Source: Amycolatopsis sp. DSM 110486
Lineage (GTDB): Bacteria; Actinomycetota; Actinomycetes; Mycobacteriales; Pseudonocardiaceae
Assembly (NCBI RefSeq): GCF_019468465.1
Contig: NZ_CP080519.1
Location: forward strand, 7,123,001 to 7,187,000
Length of the DNA: 64,000 nt
Reading direction: 5' to 3'
A model generated the notes under the pieces. It ran no database searches and had not been told where the DNA came from. It saw only the letters and a program-made list of their open reading frames with translations. This document shows, piece after piece, positions 8,518-16,625 of this stretch; positions within the stretch are counted from its first letter, which is position 1, and every line of letters starts with the position of its first letter. A program made the translations under genes and the position numbers.

Positions 8518-8580
8518 CCACGAACGGTGGCCGGGTGTCGGGGCGAGGTGCCTCGGTACTCGGCCATCGCCCGTTCGTGG
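8518..8580. terminator. Long nested hairpin after the CYTH-CHAD gene
   Basis: Three nested perfect stems form one 63-nt structure: CCACGAACGG (8518-8527) with CCGTTCGTGG (8571-8580), TGGCCG (8528-8533) with CGGCCA (8561-8566), and CGAGG (8544-8548) with CCTCG (8551-8555). It begins 17 bp after the stop. There is no T-run, so it is either a GC-rich actinobacterial-type terminator or another structured element. The remainder of 8501-8659 shows only the GTG-proximal RBS GAGGAG for the next gene. Confidence 0.7.
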
Positions 8581-8659
8581 GGTGGGAATTCCGGGCGTGA
8601 TTGAACCGCCGGCACCTGTCGTCCGTGTTTGCTGGGTGAGAGCGGCGTGAGGAGGCAAC

Positions 8660-9769
8660 GTGCGGAGTCATCGGGCCGGGGACGTGGTCGCGTTCGTGCT
8701 GCCGGGCAACGTGGACGACGTCACGGAGCCCAGCGGGGGCAACACCTACGACCGGCGGATGTGCGAGAGCCTGCCGGGCGCGGGGGTGCCCGTGCTGCAG
8801 GTCGCCGTGCCCGGATCGTGGCCAGAGCCGGGGCCGACGGGGCGCGCGCGGCTGGCGCGGGCGCTCGCGGCGCTGCCGGACCACACGACCGTGCTGATCG
8901 ACGGCCTGGTGGCGTGCGGGGTGCCCGACGTGGTGGTGCCGCACGCGCGGCGGCTGCGGCTGGGCGTGCTCGTGCACCTGCCGCTGGCCGACGAGACCGG
9001 CCTGGACCCCGTGCACGCCGCCGAGCTCGACGCGTGCGAGCGCGAGACGTTGCGGGTGGTGCGCCAGGTCGTGGCCACCAGCCCGACGGCCGCGCGCACA
9101 CTGATCCGCCGCCACCGCCTCGGGCCGTCGACGGTCGCCGTGGTGGAGCCGGGCGTGGACCTGGCGCCGCTGGCGTCGGGGACCGACGGGGTTTCGCGGC
9201 TGCTGTGCGTGGCGGCGGTGATCCCGCGCAAGGGCCAGGACGTGCTCGTCGAAGCGCTGGCCCAGCTGCCTGACCTCGACCTCACCGTGGACTTCGTCGG
9301 CTCGCTGACGCGCGCGCCGGAGTACGTCGACGAGCTGCGCTGGTCCGTCGACCGCCTCGGCCTCGCCGACCGCGTCACCTTCAGCGGCCCGAAGGCCGGC
9401 GCCGAACTCGACGCGGCGTACGACCGCGCCGACCTGGTGCTGCTGCCCTCGCACGCGGAGACCTACGGCATGGTCATCACCGAAGCCCTGGCGCGCGGCA
9501 TCCCCGTGGTGGCCAGCGACGTCGGCGGGGTGCCCGACGCGCTCGGCCGCTCGTCGGACGGCGCCGTGCCCGGCCTGCTCGTGCCGCCCGGCGAGCCGGG
9601 CGCCCTCGCTTCCGCGCTGCGCAGCTGGGTGACGAACGCCGAGCTGCGGCGTGACCTGCGCACGGCGGCGCTCGGCCGCGGCAGCGCCCTCGAAGAGTGG
9701 GACGGCGCGGCCCGCCGGCTCACCGAAGTCCTTTCCCGCTGGCGTTCCATCCCGATCAAGGTGGCCTGA
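8660..9769 (+). CDS. Glycosyltransferase family 4
   Basis: 369 residues with the GT-B fold of retaining glycosyltransferases. The C-terminal donor domain carries LLCVAAVIPRKGQDVLVEAL (about 180-200), the KPR-type nucleotide-sugar site, and the E-x7-E motif in HAETYGMVITEALARGIPVV (about 270-290). The N-terminal acceptor domain is shorter, with VFVLPGNVDDVTEPSGGNTY at its start. GTG 8660 is preceded by GAGGAG at good spacing. The gene is coupled to the next membrane protein through TGATG (9767-9771), so a glycan or glycolipid role at the membrane is likely. The acceptor is unknown. Confidence 0.85.
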   Translation: MRSHRAGDVVAFVLPGNVDDVTEPSGGNTYDRRMCESLPGAGVPVLQVAVPGSWPEPGPTGRARLARALAALPDHTTVLIDGLVACGVPDVVVPHARRLRLGVLVHLPLADETGLDPVHAAELDACERETLRVVRQVVATSPTAARTLIRRHRLGPSTVAVVEPGVDLAPLASGTDGVSRLLCVAAVIPRKGQDVLVEALAQLPDLDLTVDFVGSLTRAPEYVDELRWSVDRLGLADRVTFSGPKAGAELDAAYDRADLVLLPSHAETYGMVITEALARGIPVVASDVGGVPDALGRSSDGAVPGLLVPPGEPGALASALRSWVTNAELRRDLRTAALGRGSALEEWDGAARRLTEVLSRWRSIPIKVA

Positions 9770-10782
9770 TGCGTACGTTCTGGTCGTGGTTCCGAATCCT
9801 CGCCGGGTTCGCGATCATCGGGGTGCTGGCGTGGCGCCTCGGCACCGACGCCTTCCTCGACGGCCTGCGCGTGATCGGCCTGATGCCGGTGCTGGCCGCG
9901 CTGGCGATCGGGCTGCTGACCACCGTCGTGAGCGCTTGGCGCTGGCGCGTGGTCGCTTCGCGGCTGGGCCTGCGGCTGCCACTGCGCCAGGCCGTGGCGG
10001 ATTACTACCGCGCGCAGTTCCTCAACGGTGTGCTGCCCGCCGGGATCCTCGGCGACGTGCACAGGGCGGTCGAGCACGGTCGGCAGGCCGGTGACGTGGC
10101 GCGGGGTGTGCGAGCTGTTGTGCTCGAACGCACAGCCGGACAGGTCGTGGTGGTGGCGGCCGGACTCGCCGTGTTGATTTTCCGACCTGCAGTGTTGCCC
10201 GGGGTTGCACACGATGTGCTGACTGTCGCAGGCGCCGGGGTTCTTTTCGTCGCGATCGTGGTGCTCACGGTCGCGTGCAGCACGGGCGACCGCTGGCTGC
10301 ACAGCGCGTCGAAGTGGCGGCGGGGGTTCGCCGAGTCGATGGCGGACGTTCGCGCGGGGCTGCTGGGGCTGCGCACCTGGCCGCGGGTCACGGCGTTGTC
10401 GCTCGTGGCGCTGGCCGGGCACCTCACGCTCTTCGTGGTCGCGGCGCACGCGGCCGGCGCCACCGCTTCGCTGATGACATTGCTGCCGCTGCTCGTGCTT
10501 GCGCTGCTGGCGATGGGGCTGCCGATCAACGTCGGCGGGTTCGGGCCGCGCGAAGGTGTCGCTGCGCTGGCGTTCGCCGCCGCGGGGCTGGGCGCGCAGC
10601 AGGGGGTGACGGTCGCTGTCGTGTACGGGTTGCTGGGGCTTCTGTCCACGGCTCCCGGCGGTGCTGTGCTGCTGGTCCAGTGGCTCGGCTCGCTGCGTCG
10701 CCGGCCGGCCGCACCGACGGCGTTGCCGACGCGTACTCCGGTTCCCGCGCCGGCTCGGGTGCCCGCGCACTCGGCCGCCTGA
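9769..10782 (+). CDS. Flippase-like integral membrane protein (lysylphosphatidylglycerol-synthase TM family)
   Basis: 337 residues with about eight membrane helices of the UPF0104/AglD-like family. It starts MRTFWSWFRILAGFAIIGVL and contains the family pattern ADYYRAQFLNGVLPAGILGD near residues 75-95, then ARGVRAVVLERTAGQVVVV, and the late GLPINVGGFGPREGVAALAF. Family members are linked to lipid or glycolipid translocation and to membrane steps of glycan synthesis; none is assigned here by sequence alone. The start codon overlaps the stop of the upstream glycosyltransferase, so the pair probably acts together on a lipid-linked sugar. The C-terminus is a short Pro/Ala-rich tail. Confidence 0.8.
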   Translation: MRTFWSWFRILAGFAIIGVLAWRLGTDAFLDGLRVIGLMPVLAALAIGLLTTVVSAWRWRVVASRLGLRLPLRQAVADYYRAQFLNGVLPAGILGDVHRAVEHGRQAGDVARGVRAVVLERTAGQVVVVAAGLAVLIFRPAVLPGVAHDVLTVAGAGVLFVAIVVLTVACSTGDRWLHSASKWRRGFAESMADVRAGLLGLRTWPRVTALSLVALAGHLTLFVVAAHAAGATASLMTLLPLLVLALLAMGLPINVGGFGPREGVAALAFAAAGLGAQQGVTVAVVYGLLGLLSTAPGGAVLLVQWLGSLRRRPAAPTALPTRTPVPAPARVPAHSAA

Positions 10783-10832
10783 CGATCACCGCGTCCTCGT
10801 GCGGTACCGCTGTGTCCGCTCGCAGGGTAATC

Positions 10833-10868
10833 TTGCTAGACAAAATTCACCTGACAAAAGTACTTGAC
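10833..10868. promoter_or_regulatory. Probable GntR operator pair before the glxR-hyi operon
   Basis: Two elements lie 78-113 bp before the dehydrogenase start: TTGCTAGACAA (10833-10843), a near match to the FadR-type GntR consensus TNGTNNNACNA, and AAGTACTTGAC (10858-10868). The second is identical over 11 bp to the right part of the palindrome in front of the ABC operon (13825-13838). The left element is also matched there (13805-13815), and the two elements have similar spacing in both places (25 and 23 bp start to start), so the same regulator probably binds both. Confidence 0.6.
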
Positions 10869-10945
10869 CGACGTGCCGGACACGAGGAAAGGTGGCACCC
10901 GTCCAACCGGCGTCCATTCCAGGGCGCCCATCGGAGGGAGACAGA

Positions 10946-11827
10946 GTGCGGATCGCGGTCGTCGGCCTGGGAGTCATGGGTCTCCCGATGTCGCTCAACC
11001 TCGTCAAAGCGGGCTTCGACGTCGTAGGCTTCACCCGTACCGCGGACAGAGGCCGTCCGCTGACCGAGGGCGGTGGCGCGCTCGCCCCGTCGCTCGCCGA
11101 AGCCATTTCCGGCGCCGACGTCGTGGTCACGGTGCTGCCGGACAGCCCCGACGTGCAGGCCGTGTACGCCGACGTCTTCAAGGCGGCCGCCGCCGGCACG
11201 CTGCTGGTCGACATGAGCACGATCCGCCCGGACGTGGCACGTGAGCTGCACGAACGCGCCGCGGAGGTGTCGATGCCGATGCTCGACGCGCCCGTGAGCG
11301 GCGGCGAGGCCGGCGCGAAGGAAGCGAAGCTGTCGATCATGGTCGGCGGCGCGCCAGAGACGCTGGAGCGCGCGCGGCCGGTGCTCGAGGCGATGGGCAC
11401 GACGATCGTGCTCGTCGGCGGCCCTGGCAGCGGCCAGACGGTGAAGGCGGCGAACCAGCTGCTCGTCGCGGGGACGCTGCAGCTGGTGTCCGAGGCGCTC
11501 GTGTTCCTGGAGACGCACGGCGTGGACCTCGCGCCCGCGGTGGACGTGCTCGGCGGCGGCCTCGCCGGCAGCACCGTGCTGGCGCGCAAGGGTGAGGCGA
11601 TGCTGGCCGGGAAGTTCGAGCCCGGCTTTCGCGTGGACCTGCACCACAAGGACCTGGAGATCTACCGCGCCGCCGCCCGGTCGAACGGGGTATTCTCGCC
11701 GGTCGGCGCGCTCGTGGGTGAGCTGATGGCGTCGTTGCGCGCGACCGGATCCGGTGGACTGGACCACTCCGCGTTGCTGACGCAGGTGGCCGCGCTGTCC
11801 GGCGTCGAGAAGTGGAGCGCCCGATGA
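10946..11827 (+). CDS. NAD(P)-dependent beta-hydroxyacid dehydrogenase (tartronate semialdehyde reductase-like)
   Basis: 293 residues of the 6-phosphogluconate/3-hydroxyisobutyrate dehydrogenase family. The N-terminal Rossmann motif is VRIAVVGLGVMGLPMSLNLV (about 1-20). The substrate motif DAPVSGGEAGAKEAKLSIMV lies at about 112-131, and the catalytic Lys sits in VKAANQLLVAG near residue 170. GTG 10946 follows GGAGGG. The downstream gene is a hydroxypyruvate-isomerase-like protein with overlapping ATGA, the classic glxR-hyi pairing, so reduction of tartronate semialdehyde to glycerate is the best guess. 3-Hydroxyisobutyrate-type substrates remain possible. No glyoxylate carboligase gene is in the window. 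Likely under the GntR regulator at 12966. Confidence 0.8.
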   Translation: MRIAVVGLGVMGLPMSLNLVKAGFDVVGFTRTADRGRPLTEGGGALAPSLAEAISGADVVVTVLPDSPDVQAVYADVFKAAAAGTLLVDMSTIRPDVARELHERAAEVSMPMLDAPVSGGEAGAKEAKLSIMVGGAPETLERARPVLEAMGTTIVLVGGPGSGQTVKAANQLLVAGTLQLVSEALVFLETHGVDLAPAVDVLGGGLAGSTVLARKGEAMLAGKFEPGFRVDLHHKDLEIYRAAARSNGVFSPVGALVGELMASLRATGSGGLDHSALLTQVAALSGVEKWSAR

Positions 11828-12657
11828 CCGAGGACGGAAAGCTGCGGCTCGTCGCGAACGTCTCGCTGCTGTTCGCGGAAGTCCCTTACCTGCAACGCTT
11901 CGCGCGCGCGGCGAGTGCCGGGTTCACTGCCGTGGAGACGTGGTGGCCGTGGCCCTCGGCGGTGCCTGCGGCCGCGGAGGTTGACGAGTTCGTGGCCGCG
12001 ATCTCCGACGCGGGCGTCCAGTTGGCCGGCCTCAACCTCTTCGCCGGCGACATGCCCGGCGGCGAACGCGGCATCGTCTCCAACCCCGCGCGGCGCGAGG
12101 AGTTCGCGGCCAACCTCGACCTCGTCGTGGCCATCGCCGAGCGCACCGGCTGCCCGGCCTTCAACGCCCTCTACGGCCAACGCGCCGACGGCGGTGACCC
12201 CGCTGAAGAGGACGCCGTCGCCCGCGAACAGCTCGCCACCGCGACCCAGCGCCTCGGCAAGGTCGGCGGCACCGTCCTGGTCGAACCTCTCGGCCGCGGC
12301 CTCAACGGCGCCTACCCCCTCACCACCGCCGCCGACGGCGCGCGCGTTGTCGAGCAGGCCCGCACCGACACCGGCGCGGACACCATCGGCCTGCTCTTCG
12401 ACACCTTCCACCTCACCACCAGCGGCGACGACCTCGAGCAGGTCATCGACACCCACGCCCCGCTCATCGCCCACGTCCAGCTCGCCGACGCCCCCGGCCG
12501 CGGCCAACCGGGCACTGGCGAAGTCGACTTCGCGGACGTGCTCGAGCGACTCTGGCAGGCGGGCTACCGCGGCAACGTGGCGTGCGAATACAAACCGACG
12601 GTGCCGACGGAGGAATCCCTGGCCTGGATTGAAGGAGTTCCCCGCTTGGGCTGGTGA
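11824..12657 (+). CDS. Hydroxypyruvate isomerase family TIM-barrel protein
   Basis: 277 residues of the xylose-isomerase-like TIM barrel family. ATG 11824 overlaps the stop of the dehydrogenase. Visible barrel elements are NVSLLFAEVPYLQRFARAAS (residues 10-30), AGFTAVETWWPW, GLNLFAGDMPGGERGIVSNP near 75-95, VLVEPLGRGLNGAYPLTTAA with the metal-binding Glu, LLFDTFHL with Asp, IAHVQLADAPGRGQPGTGEV with His/Asp, and VACEYKPT with the last Glu. The pattern RGxPGxGEVD is shared with hydroxypyruvate isomerases. The pairing with the dehydrogenase supports hydroxypyruvate/tartronate semialdehyde interconversion. Related erythrulose/threonate-type isomerases cannot be excluded. Confidence 0.8.
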   Translation: MTEDGKLRLVANVSLLFAEVPYLQRFARAASAGFTAVETWWPWPSAVPAAAEVDEFVAAISDAGVQLAGLNLFAGDMPGGERGIVSNPARREEFAANLDLVVAIAERTGCPAFNALYGQRADGGDPAEEDAVAREQLATATQRLGKVGGTVLVEPLGRGLNGAYPLTTAADGARVVEQARTDTGADTIGLLFDTFHLTTSGDDLEQVIDTHAPLIAHVQLADAPGRGQPGTGEVDFADVLERLWQAGYRGNVACEYKPTVPTEESLAWIEGVPRLGW

Positions 12658-12762
12658 CCGTGGCCAGGCCGCGGCGCCGGCGGGCTTGGGCGGCCGGCTG
12701 GTGACGGCGGCCTGGCTTCGCCGCGCGGCGCGCTAGCGCATTCCGGCCGCGGCGTCCCGGAC

Positions 12763-12791
12763 GGCCGCACGCCTGAAAGGCGCGTGCGGCC
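12763..12791. terminator. Hairpin after the glxR-hyi operon
   Basis: GGCCGCAC (12763-12770) pairs with GTGCGGCC (12784-12791), and an inner GCCT/AGGC stem closes on a GAA loop. The whole lies about 105 bp after the isomerase stop and before the converging gntR gene. There is no T-run on the plus side. The remaining non-coding sequence 12658-12965 (about 308 bp) shows nothing else that could be supported as a gene. Confidence 0.6.
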
Positions 12792-12965
12792 CGGCTGTGG
12801 TGGGTGAACTCGTGCCACTCGCGGCGAGTGGGCGCGCTTCAAGCCCGGTCGCCCGCCGGAGAACCGGGTTCAGTGATGACGTGCCAATACCCGCCGGCTA
12901 CTCCGCTGGCAGCGGCGGTCGAGACCAACCCGGCAGCGATCCGCACCGCCGGCGAAGAGACGCCG

Positions 12966-13634
12966 TCAGACGGCGACCCCCGCGCGTTTCGCCGCGTCGG
13001 CGAGCAGCATGTCGCGGCAGCCGTGCAGGTCGGCGCGCATCGCTTCTTCCGCGATGGACCCGTCGCCCTCGCGGATGGCCTCGATGATGGCCGCGTGGCG
13101 AGCCGTGAGCTCGACCAGGTCGGTGGAGGCGGTGCGGCGAACCTGGGCGATGCAGAGCTGCGCCTCGCCCATCACGGTGCCGTGCATGCGCTGCAGGCGG
13201 GGACTGCCGGCGGCCGCGACGAGAGCGCGGTGGAACGCGACGTCGGCCTCGGTGTGGTCGGAGTGCAGCGACTGCTCGGCGGCCAGGCGCATCATGTTGA
13301 GCGCCTGCTGGGCGTCGGCGGGCACGTTCTTGGCCTCCGCGAGCGTGCGCACCGCGAGGGTTTCCACGGGTTCGCGGCTGAAGTAGATGTCGCGGATGTC
13401 CTCAGTGGACAGCTGCGGCACGATCGAGCTACGCCGGGGGCCGCGGCGGAGCAGACCTTCGGCGACCAGCCGGTCGAGGCCGGCCTTGGCCGTGGGGCGC
13501 GCGACGTCGAACCGGCTCGCCACCCACGCCTCCGTGAGCCGGAGACCGGGAGCGACCTCGCCGCGGATGATCTGCTGGCGAAGTGCGTCGCTGAGCGACT
13601 CGGTCAATGACGGCGATCCGAGTACCGACGACAC
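12966..13634 (-). CDS. GntR-family (FadR/FCD type) transcriptional regulator
   Basis: 222 residues. Start chosen at GTG 13634 because AGGAGG lies 8 nt before it and the protein then begins at the winged helix (SLTESLSDALRQQIIRGEVA, LRLTEAWVASRFDVARPTAK). Longer upstream frames add low-complexity sequence. The C-terminal FCD domain has the metal-binding Asp/His pattern: DVAFHRALVAAAG, ARHAAIIEAI and DLHGCRDML. Such regulators usually repress until a small organic acid binds. It lies between two operons that carry matching palindromes (10833-10868 and 13803-13838), so it most likely controls both and itself. Confidence 0.85.
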   Translation of the reverse strand: MSSVLGSPSLTESLSDALRQQIIRGEVAPGLRLTEAWVASRFDVARPTAKAGLDRLVAEGLLRRGPRRSSIVPQLSTEDIRDIYFSREPVETLAVRTLAEAKNVPADAQQALNMMRLAAEQSLHSDHTEADVAFHRALVAAAGSPRLQRMHGTVMGEAQLCIAQVRRTASTDLVELTARHAAIIEAIREGDGSIAEEAMRADLHGCRDMLLADAAKRAGVAV

Positions 13635-13802
13635 CGCTGGCACCTCCTGTGGTTGATCCCTCGTGTGCCCGCCGCCCCCTGCACCGGCGCCGCAGCCCCA
13701 CGTCCCGGCCAGGTCGGGCCGGGAAACGACAGCGCTCCCAGTGTAGGCGAGCGCGCACTGATCCACCCGGACGAGGTACGGCAAGTCCGGCTCTGCAGAA
13801 AT

Positions 13803-13838
13803 ACTTGTCATACAAGTTTGGTCAGTCAAGTACTTGAC
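13803..13838. promoter_or_regulatory. Twin GntR operators between gntR and the ABC operon
   Basis: ACTTGTCATACAAGT (13803-13817) is a perfect inverted repeat with a 3-nt centre and contains TTGTCATACAA, an exact fit to the FadR-type GntR consensus TNGTNNNACNA. GTCAAGTACTTGAC (13825-13838) is a perfect 14-bp palindrome. Both lie about 75-110 bp upstream of the substrate-binding protein gene and about 170 bp from the gntR start. A related pair precedes the glxR-hyi operon. Confidence 0.75.
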
Positions 13839-13862
13839 TCGACCGGACCAGTGGGGCACTGT
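13834..13862 (+). promoter_or_regulatory. Possible promoter of the ABC importer operon
   Basis: TTGACT (13834-13839) and CACTGT (13857-13862) have 17-bp spacing and resemble a vegetative -35/-10 pair. The -35 box overlaps the right arm of the 13825-13838 palindrome, so bound repressor would block polymerase. The call is by eye and the -10 box is a modest match. Confidence 0.4.
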
Positions 13863-13913
13863 GAGCGCTGCTCGACAGGCAGCTCAACAGTGCAGTTGGA
13901 CTGAGGAGTCCCC

Positions 13914-14867
13914 ATGAAGAAGCTGGTGCTTTCGCTGGCCGCAGGCGTCGCCGTGGCGACCGCACTGAGCGGCTGCTCGAACACGGACACCCCGGTCGGT
14001 GCTCCGGCCGGGTCCGCCGCCGCGAGCCAGCCGGCCGCGGCGGCCGTCGCCCCCGCGGCGGTCGACCCCGCGATCAAGGCGCTCGTCCCCGCCGACATCG
14101 CGGCGGCCGGCACGATCAACGGCGGCGCGAACTTCCAGGCCGCCCCCATGGCCATGTACGAAACCGGCACCAAAACGCCCACCGGCGCGGTGGTGAAGCT
14201 CGTGGAGCACGCCGCCGGGATGATGGGCCTGAAGGTCGCCTGGCAGCAGGTGCTCTACCCCGACCAGCTGCCCGCCATGCAGGCGGGCAAGATCGTGGTC
14301 AGCGGCTCGGCCAGCGCGGCCAACGCCGACATCATCGCCAAGGCCAACGTCGTCGGCGCGTTCAAGAACCTCCAGGGCATCTTGGCGACGGCCGACAAGG
14401 CTTCGCAGTTCGAGACGCTCGACGCGGTGTGCGGCAAGAAGATCGGTCTCGGCAAGGCCGCGGCCGCGACCGTCGCGATCTTCAACGACATCGTCAAGCA
14501 CTGCACGCAGGGCGGCAAACCGGCCCCGCAGATGGTCGGCCTCTCGGCGACGGCGGACATCGTGCTCGCCGTGCAGTCCGGGCGGGTCGACGGCGGCATG
14601 ATCCCCACGCCGACCGTCGTCTACACCGCGCAGCAGTCGCAGGGCAAGCTCGTGGCCACCAAGGCGAACGACGCGATCGCCGAGCAGATCGACGAGGGCG
14701 ACGAGGGCTTCACCATCGCCCAGAACCAGCCGAAGCTCGCCGCCGCGTTCCAGGCCGCCGTCAACGCGATGATCAAGGACGGCAGTTACGCCAAGATCCT
14801 CACCGGCTTCGGTCTGCCGCAGAACCAGCTGGTGCCCACGGCGACCTTGAACCAGGCCACCAAATGA
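13914..14867 (+). CDS. Amino-acid-type ABC transporter substrate-binding lipoprotein
   Basis: 317 residues starting with a lipoprotein signal (basic MKK, hydrophobic stretch, lipobox LSGC with Cys21), followed by an Ala/Pro-rich linker and a family-3 solute-binding domain from about residue 55. The domain shows the usual order of strands: NFQAAPMAMYETGTKTPTGA, VSGSASAANADIIAKANVVG, VCGKKIGLGKAAAATVAIFN, and VLAVQSGRVDGGMIPTPTVV. GAGGAG lies 6 nt before ATG 13914. The stop overlaps the permease start. The ligand is unknown; context (amidohydrolase, acyl-CoA ligase) suggests an amide-containing or carboxylic compound rather than a common amino acid. Confidence 0.85.
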   Translation: MKKLVLSLAAGVAVATALSGCSNTDTPVGAPAGSAAASQPAAAAVAPAAVDPAIKALVPADIAAAGTINGGANFQAAPMAMYETGTKTPTGAVVKLVEHAAGMMGLKVAWQQVLYPDQLPAMQAGKIVVSGSASAANADIIAKANVVGAFKNLQGILATADKASQFETLDAVCGKKIGLGKAAAATVAIFNDIVKHCTQGGKPAPQMVGLSATADIVLAVQSGRVDGGMIPTPTVVYTAQQSQGKLVATKANDAIAEQIDEGDEGFTIAQNQPKLAAAFQAAVNAMIKDGSYAKILTGFGLPQNQLVPTATLNQATK

Positions 14868-15796
14868 CCACCGAAACCCACCCCGGGCCACGGTTCACCC
14901 GCGCCGACCCGATCCCGCAGCAGCACGCCGTACGCTCGCCCGTCGGCCGGATCATCTCCTGGCTGGCGCTCGCGGTCGTGCTGCTGATCATCCTGAACAC
15001 GCTGCTGCACAACGACAACATCCACCTCTCGGTGATCGGCCGCTACCTGTTCGACTGGCGGATCCTCGAAGGCGTGCTCGGCGCGATCGCGCTCGCCCTC
15101 GTGTCGTTCGTGGTGGCTTCGATCATCGGCATCGTCGTCGGGTACATGCGGGTCAGTCGCAACCCGGTGGCGCGCACGGCGAGCTGGCTGTACGTGTGGT
15201 TCTTCCGCAGCGTGCCGCTGATCGTGTTCATCCTGATCTTCGGCAACTTCGCGCTCTTCCTGCCGCGGCTCGGGATCGGGCTCCCGTTCACCGATCTCAG
15301 CCTCTGGTCCGTCTCGACGAACTCGGTGCTCGTGCCGATGGTCGCCGGCGGGGTCGCGCTCTCGCTCGAACAGGGCGCGTACCTGGCCGAGATCGTGCGG
15401 GCCGGCACCCAGTCGGTGTCCGAGTCGCAGCGTGAAGCGGCCGCGGCGATGGGACTGAGCACGTGGCAGATCGAACGCAAAGTTGTGCTGCCGCAGGCGA
15501 TCCCGGTGATGATCCCGCCCGCCGGGAGCACGTTCGTGATGCTGCTGAAGTCGACGTCGCTGGTCTACGCCATCGCCGGCACGGAGGTGCTGGGCGTCGC
15601 CGAGCAGATCGCGTCGCAGAACCTGGCCACGATGGAAATGCTGTTCGTCGCCTCGATCTGGTACCTCGTGCTGACGAGCCTCGCCAGTGTCGGCCAGCGC
15701 TACCTCGAACGCCGCGCCAGCGCCTACCGGCGCCGCGTCCGCACGCCCGACGCGGTCATCGCCACGGAAGGAGACGCCGGTGCTCGCAGCGCATGA
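14864..15796 (+). CDS. Amino-acid-type ABC transporter permease
   Basis: 310 residues, membrane permease of the HisMQ family. ATG 14864 overlaps the binding-protein stop. The N-terminal about 35 residues are cytoplasmic, then helices [40 protein letters not shown] and others. The EAA loop that contacts the ATPase is clear: [20 protein letters not shown] (about 185-205). Other family phrases are [16 protein letters not shown] and [12 protein letters not shown]. Only one permease gene is present, so the transporter would be a homodimeric channel. Confidence 0.9.
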   Translation: MTTETHPGPRFTRADPIPQQHAVRSPVGRIISWLALAVVLLIILNTLLHNDNIHLSVIGRYLFDWRILEGVLGAIALALVSFVVASIIGIVVGYMRVSRNPVARTASWLYVWFFRSVPLIVFILIFGNFALFLPRLGIGLPFTDLSLWSVSTNSVLVPMVAGGVALSLEQGAYLAEIVRAGTQSVSESQREAAAAMGLSTWQIERKVVLPQAIPVMIPPAGSTFVMLLKSTSLVYAIAGTEVLGVAEQIASQNLATMEMLFVASIWYLVLTSLASVGQRYLERRASAYRRRVRTPDAVIATEGDAGARSA

Positions 15797-16589
15797 GAAC
15801 ACGACAGGCGAGGTGCCCGTGAAGCAGACCCGCGCGGACCTGCTGGAGATCGTCGGCGTCGGCAAGAGCTACGGCGAAGCGAAGATCCTCGACGGCGTCG
15901 ACGTGACGCTCGGCGAGGGCCAGGTCGCCTGCCTGATCGGCCCGTCCGGCTCCGGCAAGAGCACGCTCCTGCGGTGCATCAACGGGTTGCTCACCCCTGA
16001 CGAAGGCCACGTGCTGCTCGACGGCGAGATCATCGGGCGTGTGGTGCGCGGCGGCAAGCTGCACGACATGCCGCGCAAGAAGCTGCTCGAACAGCGGCGC
16101 CGCTTCGGCGTGGTGTTCCAGCACTTCGAGCTGTTCCCGCACCTCACCGCGCTCGGCAACCTCACGCTCGCGCCGCTGCTGCACGGCGAGCTCGAACGCG
16201 AGGAGGCCGAGGAACGCGGGCTGGCGATCCTCGAGCGCGTCGGCCTCAAGCACCGCGCCCACGCCCACCCGGTGCAGCTGTCCGGTGGGCAGCAGCAGCG
16301 CGTGGCGATCGCGCGGGCGCTCATGCAGCGGCCCGACGTGATGCTGTTCGACGAGCCGACCTCGGCGCTCGACCCCGAGCTCGTCGGCGAGGTGCTGCGC
16401 GTGATGCGCGAGCTCGCCGCCGACGGCATGACGATGGTCGTGGTCACGCACGAAATGCGCTTCGCCCGTGAAGTGGGCGATCAGGTGGTGTTCCTGGCCG
16501 ACGGCAAGGTCGTCGAGGCCGGGCCGCCCGCCGAGTTCTTCGACAACCCGCGCACGGACCGAGCCCGTGCGTTCCTGCGTCAGCTGTAA
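15780..16589 (+). CDS. Amino-acid-type ABC transporter ATP-binding protein
   Basis: 269 residues of the GlnQ/HisP class. Walker A is GPSGSGKST (about residues 55-63), Q-loop [13 protein letters not shown], signature [15 protein letters not shown], Walker [15 protein letters not shown], and H-loop [15 protein letters not shown] 15780 follows AAGGAG at 7 nt and overlaps the permease end by 17 nt; GTG 15819 is an alternative start. Between Walker A and the Q-loop there is a short insertion ([20 protein letters not shown]) found in several members of this class. It completes the three-gene importer. Confidence 0.9.
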   Translation: MLAAHENTTGEVPVKQTRADLLEIVGVGKSYGEAKILDGVDVTLGEGQVACLIGPSGSGKSTLLRCINGLLTPDEGHVLLDGEIIGRVVRGGKLHDMPRKKLLEQRRRFGVVFQHFELFPHLTALGNLTLAPLLHGELEREEAEERGLAILERVGLKHRAHAHPVQLSGGQQQRVAIARALMQRPDVMLFDEPTSALDPELVGEVLRVMRELAADGMTMVVVTHEMRFAREVGDQVVFLADGKVVEAGPPAEFFDNPRTDRARAFLRQL

Positions 16590-16625
16590 CCCTGCTTTCC
16601 CTGCGACCAGAGGAGATCCGCGCCG

